A DNA stretch of 64,000 bases. Origin: Taeniopygia guttata. Lineage: Eukaryota; Chordata; Aves; Passeriformes; Estrildidae. Below the pieces are notes generated by a model. It saw only the letters and a list, made by a program, of their open reading frames with translations. It was not told where the DNA came from and searched no databases. Positions 13,801-25,172 of this stretch are shown piece after piece; position 1 is the stretch's first letter, and every line of letters begins with the position of its first letter. A program made the position numbers and the translations under genes. The DNA lies in NCBI RefSeq assembly GCF_048771995.1, contig NC_133030.1, positions 59,800,001 through 59,864,000 of the forward strand, in the 5' to 3' direction.

Positions 13801-14264
13801 TGTGCAACTCTGCAGAGCTGTTTGAAGTGAAGCCCTGGCTTGAAATATCTGCTGGAAAAAATAAGTTACTATGTCATATCAGAAGTTCTGATTTTGAGGC
13901 TGTTTTTACAGAAAAAAAAAAAATTATACAGTTCATAAAGAAAAAGGAACATTACTATTATTTTTCCATTAGAATCTGTAATTCCACTGATGTATTTGTA
14001 CAAAGCTGTGCCACCACAACTGTGGGATATATAAATATATATTAATATATCTATATTTAAATATATATATAAAAATATATATTTTTTTATATATTTTAAT
14101 ATATATATTTTTTAAAAAAGTGAAGAATAGGTAAATATTCTACCTAGAAATGTTTTATTGCTTGAAAAGGAACCAACCTATAATTCTCCCTCAAGAATAA
14201 TTTCTAGTTGAGGGGCAAAACTCACCAGGAGAATGGAGTACTTTGGTATTATAGTGCTGGGCTA
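10861..14264. other. Intergenic, no gene recognised
   Basis: Contains a 12-mer repeated in tandem near 12070-12100 (GATTGATAACA units). A 149-residue open frame at 13596-14045 begins just upstream of a fair acceptor at 13637, but it shows no family motif and runs into an AT-rich tract. No gene is called. Confidence 0.45.
14025..14115. repeat. AT-rich low-complexity tract
   Basis: Alternating TATA/ATAT runs with interspersed T and A runs over about 90 bases. Confidence 0.9.
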
Positions 14265-14322
14265 ATGGTTGGACTCGATGATCTTAGAGGTCTTTTCCAG
14301 CCTCAGCAATTTTGTGAGAATA
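14265..14322 (+). mobile_element. CR1 3' tip, sense
   Basis: The text GGTTGGACTCGATGATCTT followed by AGAGGTCTTTTCCAGCC is the sense-strand end of CR1, without its tail repeats. Confidence 0.75.
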
Positions 14323-17300
14323 AATCCATTTGTTTCCTTGGCCCAGAGCTGCCTGAATTTCATCAGGTACAAAAGTGCAACTACCAAGTTCACTGAGGCC
14401 TGAGTCCTGTTTAAGACTTGAAAAGATATTCACAAAAAGAGGACCTCCTCTTCTTCCTAGCAAAGTTTAATTGTTCATTATTCAATTGGCTGTCATTAAA
14501 TGAACAGGTTACTTTTTTTCCCCCATAAAACCAAGTAAAATAGGTTTTCTGCTATTCCAGGGATAACTGTGCTCATCCAGCTGATGATATTTTGCCTGCA
14601 GGGCAATGAAGACATGGACCCATCTATTTTGGGGGTGCACTGGAGACACTGTGCACATTCAGAGCACAGAAGAGCATTGCTCCTGGCCACGAGGTGGGGT
14701 GCACTGATATCCCCCATGCCTTGCAAACATCAGGAGGAGAGATGGGAAGATGCTGATGGGGTCAGGTGCTGTGCAGGTGCCTGACACACAGATCATTTAC
14801 CACCTGGCTGTCCTTGGCACAGTTCAATTTCCAGGCAATTTCTCAGCGTGCTGGAGGTGAAGGATGGCCCCAGCTCTGCTGAAGGTCCCTTGCTGAGCCA
14901 TAAATCGATGCTGGTTTGGAATGGGGAAGGTCTCCAGGAGCAGCCTGGCAGGTGGCAGCAGCTGTAAATATGATGGAGAGAAAGGAGCCCTCTCTTCTCA
15001 AGCTGATTGTCTCCAGAGGAAAGTTGCAGCACTTCTTATTAGACTTTTTTAGATAATTGGAAAGAGGGCAGGCTATCCTGCTGTTTTTTTCCTTTGTTTT
15101 CTTTGTTTTCTGCTTGTTTCTCACAGAAATGATCAGCAGTGCCACCTGATATTCCCTCATACAATCACTACCCCATCTTCAGTTTTGAATTGAGATTATT
15201 TCTACTTAGACTCCCCTGTGATAACTGTAAAACACAGATGGCTGCATTTAAACACATCCATGCCCCAAAATGCAGCCCTACTGCAATGTGCAAGCTTGGA
15301 AGAGAAAATAAAGCATGTAAGGTTTATTATTAACATTTTTTAAACTTTTGAGTTTTGAAAGTTTGGGATGCCAACATAGTCTCCAAGGCCAGAAATTATT
15401 TATTTTCACTGCTAGAGGTATTGTATGCACTGTGTTTTGTGAACTTTCCTTCTCCTTGTATTGTGCATGTTTTCTCATGTGGGGACATTTGGAGCCAAGG
15501 ATTAATAGGGAAAATGGGTCTTATTTTAATTAACTATTTTTAATTTTTTTGTTTGTTTAAAGATCTGCCTAAGAAAACATAGTTATCCCCATGGCTGCAG
15601 TGGCCAGGGACTGTCTTTTCCTGTTTTCTGGGGTTATGTAAAAGACACAAAATCCAAAGAGAAGAGTGACAGCAAGTGTTTGGTGGGGAAGGGCCGTGTG
15701 AAGGCCATGTGTTTCTAGATGAGATGGCTGCCATGGTTATTAATGCATTTCCTCCTTGTCTTTTTGGTTTTTCTCTCACATATGGGGCCATCTGGTTCCT
15801 CTGTGGGACTCCCAAGACATTTTGGCAAGCACGTAGGTGAAGATGTCTAGGGTTTTTCCTCTTTGAGCCTTTCTACTACATCTTATTTCTGGAAACCTGC
15901 TCAAAAAAAACCAAAGAAAAAAACCAAAAAAACCAAACCAGAGAGCTGCAGTGTCTACCTGCCACACAAACCTGGCTGTCAGCAGTGTTGGTGTTGTAGT
16001 GCAGCCTTGGGAAAATCCTCCTTCCCTGACAGGTCTGGTGGCACATGAAGTGACTGTACCTTGCCTGGTGGCTCAGTGGCAGGTGGTGAGAGACAGATGC
16101 TCCTTGTCCCCTCGGCCTCTGAAGTGATCAGGTGGCCTGAGATCTGAAGGCAGAAGGAAATATAAAATATGCTCAGAGCACAAATTCATTCTTTTCAGGT
16201 CTTGAGAGGTTAGAAGCTCTTGAACTGTCTTGAATGCTAATTTTTTTCCCCTCTGCCATATCAGACAAGAACCTGGTTATAGAGCTGTTGGGCTTTCTTG
16301 GAAGATAAATGTGACCCATTGAATGCCATTTATCATGATGACTGCTGTAAGAAATACAGCCTGCTGTCAGGGTACCTGGATGGATTACAGGGATGCAAAA
16401 CTGGAACAATTCAGCAATCAGCATCTCGGTGTGAAGGCCTTCCTGAAAGAGATGAAGTAATGGCTAAAAACAGAATAAATTTGTTTCAGAAAGCAAGATT
16501 AATCATCATGCAGGAGAAGGATTGCTTCAAGTGCAAGCAAGGAAATTGCACTATGAGTAATAAAGTTATCCAGAGTAAAAGGCACCAAATAGGCTAAGTA
16601 CCAGGAGACACATTTCAAACAAGTTTTATCTGTCTCTAAAATGCCCCTCATTGAGATGTAGGGGCAGACAGCAACCTCCAGGGATGGATTCCACACTGCC
16701 TCTGGTTATCCCTCCAAATTGTCCAATTTCAGAACATTCAAAACTTTCCATCGTTGTCAAATCAGTTCAACTGTGATGGAAAGTTATTCCTGCCTAACAA
16801 AACTGGTCTCTTATAAATAGAGATGATTTGGCACAGCTTGTGCTTATAACATGTACAACACGAAATATTCACTTCTGCAGGCCTCAGCTGTCAGAATAAG
16901 GACTGGATGGGATGGGGACTGAGCTGCCCTGTTGCCTTTGGGATGAGTTTCAGGGCAATTTGGTTTCAAATGCTGCACATTTATTATGTCCCTTGAAGAG
17001 CTTTTAAGCAGGAGGTCAAAACAAGGCATTCACAGATCAGACAGATGGCTTGGGGTGACATGAGCTGATGCATGGGATGTAGGATGGTCTGGAAACACTT
17101 CAGCAGTGACTGTCCATGATCTCAGCACTCTGCCCTCCTGGCCACTGTCAGGCTGCTCTCCATCCTGTGCCCAAAGAAGCCAGGATGGTTGGGGAGGGAT
17201 TTCAAGTGGGGCAAAGCAGTGACTCTGCTGTGCCCATGGCAGTGATGCCAGTGAACAGGGAAGGGATGGTGTCGGAACTCAAAATGTCCCTCAGACATTT

Positions 17301-17339
17301 TTGGAGGTTCCAGGTCCTGGTCAGAAGCATTTGAGACCC
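14323..17339. other. Intergenic, no gene recognised
   Basis: A 99-residue open frame at 16298-16597 is cysteine- and lysine-rich in parts but matches no family I know and lacks convincing splice sites. The rest is unique-looking sequence with A-rich runs around 15902-15940. Confidence 0.4.
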
Positions 17340-17949
17340 TGGCAGGCAGCTGGAAACAGCTATGGTTTTGGATTTGAACCATAGAATGATTTACCAACTT
17401 TGCAGGAAGAACAAGAAGCCACAGAAGTTTAGATATTATAGTAGAAGTAGTTACAAAGTAGAGGGAAGAATTTTTTAGTGCTGTACAGGGGGGTTTGGTT
17501 TTGTACATGGGGGTCAGAAGTTTTAAGATGGAGGGATTTGGGCCTGCCCTGTCCTCCCTCTTTCTTCTTCCTTACCTCCATATTCTTGGTGATGTTGGCA
17601 CTTATGGATTGGTTTAGAGTAGAAAAGCACCATTTAATATAGGTAATAGGTATTGGGGGAAAACTGTACCCATGTAACATGTAATGTACCATATAAAAGA
17701 CAGCAGCAGCCCTGGGCTGGGGAGAGAAGAAGAAGTGAGGGGACAGAGAGGATGTCAGGGTGTGTGTGTGCCTCTGCCTGAGCTGTGAGCAAACCACAGC
17801 AGCCCCAGAAGAAAATCTTTTAGATAATTTGCAATAAAAAACCATGAGACTGAACAAGAGACTGCTGAGTTTTCTTTGGAAGCACGGGTTGGAGGAGAGA
17901 CTTTTCCACCACACGGAGCCACCCCGAACTAGGGTGGGCTCCGGCAGGA
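17340..17949 (+). mobile_element. Endogenous retrovirus solo LTR fossil
   Basis: LTR-like layout on the + strand: a TATA box (ACCATATAAAAGAC at about 17688-17701), a GC-richer R-like region, a polyadenylation signal (CAATAAAAAA near 17831) and an end near CTCCGGCA at about 17948. The interior text GATGTTGGCAC and the AAGATGGAGG block resemble the LTRs at 9024 and 54781, so it belongs to the same broad group but an older or different subfamily. The 5' edge is approximate. No retroviral gene region adjoins it. Confidence 0.55.
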
Positions 17950-18100
17950 TGGAGTCAAAATCCCTGCAGGGATTTAAAAAGCAGGTGGATGTGGCACTCA
18001 GGGACATGGTTTAGTGGTGGCCTTGGCAGTGCTGGGGGAGCTGCTGGACTTGATGATCTTAAAGGTCTTTTCCAGCCTAGATAAATCCATGGTTTTTGGG
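17950..18100 (+). mobile_element. CR1 LINE 3' end, sense
   Basis: Sense CR1 text: TCCCTGCAGGGATTTAAAAA, GTGGCACTCAGGGACATGG, GTGGTGGCCTTGGCAGTGCT and TTGATGATCTTAAAGGTC, ending TTTTCCAGCCTAGATAAATC. It lies directly against the solo LTR. Confidence 0.9.
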
Positions 18101-19818
18101 AACATGGTGTGCAAGCAGTGCTCTGCTGAGCTGGTGCTGTCCTGAAACCAGAAGTTTGTGCCTGTGGCAATGAGTGAGAGTCCAGGAGGGATGGAAAAGG
18201 GGCAGCTGACTTTTTTTTTTTTTTTTTTTTTTAATCACCCTAATTTTTAAGCCTCCTTTAAAAGGCTTAAAGGTTTGATTATGAGAAAAACTTCAGCAGT
18301 GAAGAGGCTGGGATGAAAAGCTGGCTGGATTTTGGAGGAGCATGTAGGGGAAAATGGCAAGACTTTCCAGAGGAATCTTTTTCCTTAATAAAACCCCTAT
18401 ATTTGAGAAAGCTTTACTTCACTGATGTAAGTTTATAGCTGGCATTTATTTTTGGTTTAGAAACAGGTGTAGAAGAAAACTGAAAATATCTAAACGCTTT
18501 ATCTCGAATTTTCTTTTTTTTTCTTTCTTTTTTTTTTTTTTTTTCTGAATGAGATGTTTAACCTAGGAAACAGATGCTTTGAGAAACCAAGTGATAAAGA
18601 TATTTTAGTGCCTTTCAGTGCCTGGAAGAGGCCTCAAGAATCCTGCAGAAGGGCCTGGAGGGTCAGCACCAGGGCAGAGGCTTCCCACTGACAGAAGGCA
18701 GCACTTGAGTTAGATTTTGTCATGTATCTCCATTTATGCACAATATGCTTTAAATTTTCTGAAGTTTCTGGGAGAAATAACTCACAGCTCTATTGATCAA
18801 AAAAAAAAAAGTGATTTCAGACTTCTGTTGTTAGAAAGAATTGCCTGGAATTGCTACAAATTGGTGAAGCTGGGGCAAATTCTGCCCTTGCAGAACAACA
18901 ATTCTGCCCTTCTAGAACACCCACTCTGCTGTTTCCTGAATATATGGACTTGTTTTCCAATGTTTTCCTGCTGATATTTCACAGAAAATGCCATTCCAGT
19001 AGCTGGTGACCCCCAGGGATGAAGATGGGCAGGTAAGGCACCAGCTGTGGATAAAGTACCCATGGTCATGGGGCAGCTGCTGGTTTTCCAACAACTTAGT
19101 AGATCGAATTAAAACCAGAGCTCTCAGCTGGCTGAGTGCCTCATCTTCACTACAAATTCACTTATTCATGGATTACAAATTTTCTTTTTCCCCCTCCTAT
19201 GAGGATTTAGGCTCTGTTACAAAATCAGGATATAAAAAAAATTTCACGCCACTCTAACAGGTACAATAATAGTTTGGATGAATTCAAATCCCTGCAGTTA
19301 TTACTCCAGCTCAAGCTAAATTAAAATTTACAACACAAAGAGTAGCTTCTGGAATAATGTAAATCTCACTTCAGGCTTTGTCGAATCCGGATTAGTATTT
19401 TTGGTTAGAAAAAGAAGTAATGAAGGCATGACTGCCTAAAGATTAGCTACACCCTGCTTAAGGGAAAATTATTTTGATCCACAGCTCTTAATTCAGTTTA
19501 ATAACTGCTGTAAACTTCTCTGAATGACTGTTTAAAATATTAACTCGGCAGAATTGAAGTTGAAAGCATTTTGTCACTGAAAATTTTACCAGGTCCTGTG
19601 GTCTTCAAACACTGCTTGTGCATCTGCCTCTTCTGTGCACCAGGAGGAGGAGGAGGAGTGTGAAAGATGCTGACCTACTTTACAACAAGGGAAAACAGCT
19701 TTAGCAAATAATAATAATAAAAACACTCCTTCTCTTTCAGAGTATTCTTGCAGAACAATAGAGCAATATTTGACACTTAGAAACCATACATTCTCATTTC
19801 ATTGTGTTTTTCATTTAG
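18101..19818. other. Intergenic with homopolymer tracts
   Basis: A run of 22 T at 18211-18232 and a T/C-rich run at about 18511-18544. No gene is recognised before the candidate exon at 19819. Confidence 0.45.
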
Positions 19819-20037
19819 AAAAACACTTGGAAAATGAAGGTTCTGCATTCAGTGGGGAAATTGTGCAGTGTCTTGAAGGTACTAATGCTGCTATTAAGAA
19901 ATTGGTATGGGAAATTTAATATTTAGTCTCAAACTTATGGGAATAAATTACTTGGTAATAGTGGAATTAATCTTTCACAGTTGTACTATCAGAAGTGTTC
20001 TCTTGGTGAATTAAGAGAGATAGAGAAAGGCATTTTG
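19819..20037 (+). CDS. Candidate exon(s) of a CCDC175-like coiled-coil gene
   Basis: A TTTCATTTAG acceptor precedes an open exon at 19819-19904 that ends in a GTATGG donor. It reads EKHLENEGSAF followed by GEIVQCLEGTNAAIKKL. Human CCDC175, as I recall it, has a similar stretch near its N-terminus ending AVAVKKL. A second short open stretch at 19981-20037, after a TCTTTCACAG acceptor, reads LYYQKCSLGELREIEKGIL. It loosely resembles the human LYY...IKRELEE segment. The intron between them would be only 76 bp, and about 20 residues of the human protein would be absent. Position and strand match human synteny, where CCDC175 lies between RTN1 and JKAMP. Chance open frames could explain this, and whether it is alive or a relic cannot be told. 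Confidence 0.25.
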
Positions 20038-20546
20038 GGGTGACAGGGGGGTGCTTGCCTGCACTTTGCTGCCTGCAGAGATTTGGCTGTCACAGGAAAA
20101 ACCAATCTGACAAGGGAAGATGGCACAGCTGATCCAGGCCTTGGCTCACCTGGAGGGGTTTTAATGGGGGAGCAGAAGATTTAATTTCTACATTATAGGG
20201 GCTGGGGAAATTTGATATGTGCCTAGACTTCTGTCAAAGTGAAAAGAGTAAGGGTCTTAAGAAGTAAATTGTGACTTAGGGCTGAAGTTCTCCTCTCAAA
20301 TCTGTTGGGATTTCATTGTTTGCTTTTGTGCACGTGCAAGCTCTGAACTGCCCTGACCCAGCAGGAGCACCATGAAAATCACATGCAGGCAAAGGTCTGC
20401 TTGGGTAGAGCTTTTCACATCATAAACCATGAGCACTGTCAGTGCAAGGGAGGAGAACACTGCTCCCCTCCCTCCCTCAGGGCTCCTGGGAGGATGCACC
20501 ACTGCTGCCAGTGGGTTCTGCAGGTGCACAGAGCTCAGAAGGAGGC

Positions 20547-20985
20547 TGGTTTGCTCTGTGACTGGGTGCAAAGTGAATTTTTAAAAAATAATTTATCTTT
20601 ACTTTTTAAAAATAATTTATCTTTACATAGAATTATGAATACCTTGAGTTGAAAGGGAATCACAAAGATCAAGTCCAGCTCCTGGCTCTGCACAGAGCAT
20701 CCCCAAAAATTCCACCATGGGCCTGAGAGTGCTGTCCAAACACCTCTTGAACAGTTCAGCACGAGGGTGGTTTGCTCTGTGACTGGGTGCAAAGTGATTT
20801 TTTTTTAATAATTTATCTTTACTTAAAACTTTTGCATAGATTCATAGAATTATGAATACCTTGAGTTGAAAGGGAACCACAAGAATCATCAAGTCCAGCT
20901 CCTGGCTCTGCACAGAGCATCCCCAAAAAGTTCACCATTGGTTTGAGAGTGCTGTCCAAAGACCTCTTGAATGGTGACTGCTTGA
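20547..20985. repeat. Local tandem duplication of about 220 bp containing a CR1-like piece
   Basis: Unit 1 (about 20547-20767) and unit 2 (about 20768-20985) both begin GGTTTGCTCTGTGACTGGGT. Both then run through an AATAATTTATCTTTAC stretch, a TAGAATTATGAATACCTTGA tag and TCAAGTCCAGCTCCTGGCTC, to GAGAGTGCTGTCCAAA. The inner part is CR1-like. Duplication of sequence beyond the repeat shows that this was a local event, not two insertions. Confidence 0.8.
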
Positions 20986-21524
20986 TAATAAAAGAGCTGG
21001 CAGCAATTATGAGCTGGGGATGGCTGCTCACAGGTAACTGCTGTAAGACCTCTGAAGCCAATAAAGCCAGAATGGCTTCAAACAGAAGGTGTTTTAAAAG
21101 TATCTCCATAATGTGTTAATCTATGCTGGTGTAAAACTTCTAAAATTTCCTTTTCCCCTTCAGTGGGTCTTTAAATCATCTGTTTCTGGCCAGCTCTGCA
21201 TTAGTCCATCAGATGAGTGTTTTCTGCAAGGTGCTGAAATCATAAAGCTGTTTTCTTTTTCACCACTTCAGCTAATTGAGGATGTAACTCACAGGAAAAT
21301 TAAAACCTTTTGCACATTTATTTTACACCTCTAAATATTTCACCTTGCCAAGGAAAGGAGAGTAATTTATATGCATGCATGCGGAGCTGGCTCTGCAAAG
21401 TTCAATATAATTTCTTTCCATAGAGTCTCAGCAGGTGATTGTGACTTCCAGAAAAACTGAAGGAGAAAGATTGAATTGGATTTATGCATAAATTGTGATG
21501 CCTTAAAGATAATCTTGCTCCAAC

Positions 21525-21640
21525 TCTCCTGCCATGGCAGGGACACCTTCCACTATCCCAGGTTATTCCAAGTCCCATCCAGCCTGGCCTGGAACACTTC
21601 CAGGGATGGGGCAGCCACAGCTCCTCTTGGGCAAGGTGAG
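21525..21640 (-). mobile_element. CR1 fragment, antisense
   Basis: Short antisense CR1 piece: CATGGCAGGGACACCTTCCA, CTATCCCAGG, CATCCAGCCTGGCCTGG and CACTTCCAGGGATGGGGCAG. Confidence 0.8.
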
Positions 21641-22362
21641 CAAGCTGAATGATTTACCTAGACATGGAAAATATCCAGTATCAAATAATTAAAAAAAAAA
21701 AATTTAATGAACAAGTGCTTTTTCATCAGTAGTGTTACTTCATTGTCACTTGTGGGTTTTTTTAATTGTCAAAAGAAATTTGAAGGCATACACTTGAATG
21801 TCTAGAAGAGACTATAAATAGCAGAAATCTTTGCTTCAGAATGCAGAATTTTCCAGGAGAGATTATTGCAGAGATACCAGGTAGTCTTGACTTAACCAGC
21901 CCTGGAAAAAACACCTCCCAAAAAACACCAACAAGAGAATTGAATTGTATATGCATTTAAACAAATCAAAGTATTCTATAAAATAAATCTTACTGCTAAA
22001 AATTATTTTTAATAATAATAATTAAGTTATTAATGGAAGAAGATGGGTGTGTGCTGATGGGTGATACTTTGAGGGTTGATCTCTCACATAAGAGTCTAAG
22101 TGAGAGGCACCTTTACTGAAGACCCTGCACAAGCACTAGAGGAATGACTGGAAAACTGCAGCATTTCCTTCTGATCCTGATTTCCTTCTGATCCCAGCTC
22201 TGTGCTGCAGGTTCCCTCTGTATCAGGTAGGGATAATGCTATTTAATCAGATGTGACATTGCTTCTGGGTGGGGTTCCAAATGTTTGTCACCTGTCCCCT
22301 TTGGGCAGCGAAAAGACATTTTCAGACATCCTGGAAGAGAGGTTTAAAACAAGTCAGAAGAA

Positions 22363-22745
22363 TCACAGAATCATTTAGGTTGAAAAATACCTCCAAGACC
22401 AAGTCCAACCATTCTGCCAGCACTGCCAAGGCCACCACTAACCCATGTCCCCAAATGTCACACACACATTTTTTAAATCCCTCCAAGGATGGTGACTCCA
22501 CCACTGTCCTGGGCATGCGGTGCCAGTGCTTGACAAACCCTTTTTTAGAAAAATCTAAAAAAATAGATTTTTCCCTAATACCCAACCCAAACCTCCCCTG
22601 GCACAACTGGAGGCCATTTCCTCTTGTCCTGTCCCTTGTTCCCTGGGAGCAGAGCCTGAGCCCCACCTGGCTGCTCCACCCTCCTGCCTGGGAGCTGCAG
22701 AAAGTGAGAAGGTTCCCTCTGAGCCTCCTCTTCTCCAGGCTGGAG
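22363..22745 (-). mobile_element. CR1 LINE 3' end, antisense
   Basis: Begins with the tail (ATCACAGAATCATTTAGGTT) and runs through CCACCACTAACCCATGTCCC and GGATGGTGACTCCACCAC to CCTCCTCTTCTCCAGGCTGG. It explains a 262-residue open frame at 22269-23057. It is followed by a short GGAGCT repeat near 22740-22758. Confidence 0.9.
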
Positions 22746-23059
22746 CTGGAGCTGGAGCTTCACAGAATCTCAACTTATCATGAGCTGGAAGTTCTTCTTT
22801 CTCCCCTTGGCTGTGACAGGAGGCTAAAGCTTCAGCTCCAATTTAGATATCCACATGAAATAAATTTTGATTTCTATTTCTCTTTTTTTTCCCTTGGATA
22901 TGGCTCAACTTGTAGGATGCCCGAGGCATATTCTGCTACCACCCTTCTCTTTGCGTTGTGGTCACAAAACAAATCCTTCAGGGAGCTGGTAGAGATGAAA
23001 GTCAGGGTTTTCTTTTCTTGGGAGAAGCGAGGGAGTTGCAGTTCTTTATCCAGCTAGCC

Positions 23060-24304
23060 ATGAGGCTGCATGGCTGTTAGTGCTGGCACAGGAGGAGGAA
23101 TGGCCTGGCAGGGTGGCCAGGGAGAGCAGGACTGGCTTTTTATGAATACTACTGAGTTAGATCAGCTTTAAATTCATCAAGAAATAGCAATCAGGCCTTT
23201 TCTTTATTTCTCTTTTTTCTTTTTTCCCCCCCACAGCTGTGTTTGATGTTTGTTGTTTACTTTATTTTAGAGCCAGTTCCCTGCCTCACCTCTCTCTGCC
23301 CGCAGTGTGTGTCTGCTTTGCAGCCAGAAGGTTGTTTGTACTTTTTGCTCCCATCCTGCACTCCCTAAATGTTTTATTTTTGTAGGGATGGATGTACCCT
23401 GATGTGTCTCTTATCTCTGAAGCTGAAGAGATGCTGTAGTACAACACCCCTGCACAGAGGAGCTTCATCCCCAGTGCCTCCACGCTCTTCCCTTTCACAC
23501 AGCAGTGGCTCTTCTGGGAGAAAAATACTGAATTTCAAGCCAGGTGATCCCACTCCTTATCCTGGGCTGCCAGAGCTCAATGTGCAGAAGATTTTTTTGG
23601 GGAGGAAAGGAGTAATTTTTATCAGTTCACTATATGTCTAGTGAGTTTCTTAGATAAATAACATGAAAAAGATCAGTTGTTGTGTGAGCACACAGCAGGC
23701 TTCTTCTCACTGATAAATGCAGATGACTCAGGGAAAATGTGGTACGACTAAACTACTGGAATAAGTGCAAATTATGTGATTTCTGGGATGTTAGAATCAC
23801 AGCTATCCTTTACCAACTGACAGCATCAATAGTAGAGAACTGAAGATTATAAATCAATCCCTTAGTGCATTATCTTATCTATCTAAATAGCTTTTTATAC
23901 CTAAGAGGCTTCCACGTGTATTGCACTTAATTTTTAGCCCCTGTTACTGCTGCACATGAATCCAGTGCTGCTCAGACACATCAGCTGTGCTGATGGAACT
24001 GAATTCCTGCATGAGAGGCAAAGAAATCCTTTGGAAAGAGAGAATGCTGCACCATGGCATGCGTAGAAAATTGTGCTGAGATTACTGAGAATAGAAATAT
24101 TTTCAAAACATGGTGAGCAGTGCTTGGCCCTCACCCCTGCAGCTCACTGCTGATGTTCCTAAGCAACTCTCTGCTGCAGCAGCAAGAGGTTTTTAAGAGC
24201 TTTTTTTCTGGAACAGCAGAGCCTGCCTGCTGCTGCCTGTCTTCTACAGCCCTGGTGAGCTCATTGAGGGAAAACTGGAGTTTTAACAATTAATGCAGAC
24301 AAAA
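23060..24304. other. Intergenic, no gene recognised
   Basis: Nothing recognisable. A good-looking acceptor at about 23384 (TTTTATTTTTGTAG) opens a short frame of about 17 codons with no donor and no family resemblance. Confidence 0.4.
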
Positions 24305-24545
24305 AAAATCATAGAATAGAATCATTAAGGATGGAAAAGCCCTCTAAGATCATGGGCTCCAACCATTAGTCCAGCACTGCTAAGCCCATCATTAAAACAT
24401 AGCCCTAAATGCCACATCCACACATTTTTTAAACCCCTCCAGGGATGGTGACTGCAGCATTTCCCTGGGCAGCCTGTGCCTGGTCACCTTTTCAGTGACA
24501 ACATTTCTCCTGCTATTCAGTCTAACCCTTCCCTGGCAGAACTTG
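24305..24545 (-). mobile_element. CR1 LINE 3' end, antisense
   Basis: Starts ATCATAGAATAGAATCATTA and continues with GGCTCCAACCATTAGTCCAG, CACATTTTTTAAACCCCTCC and GGGATGGTGACTGCAGCA. It ends near CCTGGCAGAACTTGAGGCTG. Confidence 0.88.
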
Positions 24546-25034
24546 AGGCTGTTCCATCATCAAAAAAAAATCACAGTTTTCAGCTAAAAAAACAAGGACA
24601 GAAGAAGAATTCTGAATCAGTAACAGTGCTAGAGATCCATCTTCTTCTTCAAGAGTTGCTCCAACAGAGATTTGGGAGATTTTTGATTTCTCCCTGCCAG
24701 ATTTCATGTCACTGTCAGCTTCTGCCATGCTGCTAGAGCTGTTCAAAAATAAATCACAGTGCCCCTTCTTTGGGGAAGCATCTTCCTGCTTTCTTTGTTC
24801 TTCCAGTGCTTGCAAGCAGCCCTTCCATTTTTAATGAAACTGGTGGGAAACAGCTGCACCAGAAAAAGCATAACTTTCTAGAAGTTAAGACACAAATAAT
24901 TGGAATCTGTTTCATTGGAACACAAAGTCTTGGATGGTCTTATCACAGCTACTGCTCATGTCATGCTTTATTGTATGTGTCTTAATTTTGTGCATGTGTG
25001 GATAAGCAAGGATTCATTTCAACAAGCACAGAAT

Positions 25035-25172
25035 GGTGGAATCACAGAACGTTTTGGGTTGGAAAGGACCTTCAAGACCATTTTGTTCCAACCCCCCTGC
25101 CATGGGCAGGGAAATCTGGAATGAAATCATCTTCAAAGTCCCTTCCAACCCAAACCATTCTGTGCTTCTGTG
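25035..25172. repeat. Two CR1 tips in inverted orientation
   Basis: An antisense tip (ATCACAGAACGTTTTGGGTT, GGAAAGGACCTTCAAGACC) is followed within about 60 bases by a sense tip (CTTCAAAGTCCCTTCCAACC, CAAACCATTCTGTGCTTC). The two arms are largely complementary, so the transcript could fold into a long imperfect hairpin. Confidence 0.75.

Noticed and set aside
13596-14045. 149-residue + strand open frame after a fair splice acceptor
   Set aside because: No recognised family, no donor, and it ends in poly-A and AT-rich low complexity.
16298-16597. 99-residue + strand open frame with several cysteines
   Set aside because: No motif, no splice sites and no plausible promoter; length is within chance.
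17429-18007. 192-residue minus strand open frame
   Set aside because: It lies across an LTR fossil and a CR1 end and is antisense to both.
21149-21216. Segment after a TTCCTTTTCCCCTTCAG acceptor with a CAAG/GTGCTG edge
   Set aside because: The acceptor is strong but the open frame is short and resembles nothing; the donor is poor.
22269-23057. 262-residue + strand open frame
   Set aside because: Its main part lies in an antisense CR1 3' end; the remainder has no motif or splice support.
24522-24815. 97-residue minus strand frame rich in Glu, Lys and Ser
   Set aside because: It overlaps a CR1 end and is on the strand opposite to the coiled-coil candidates; no splice support.
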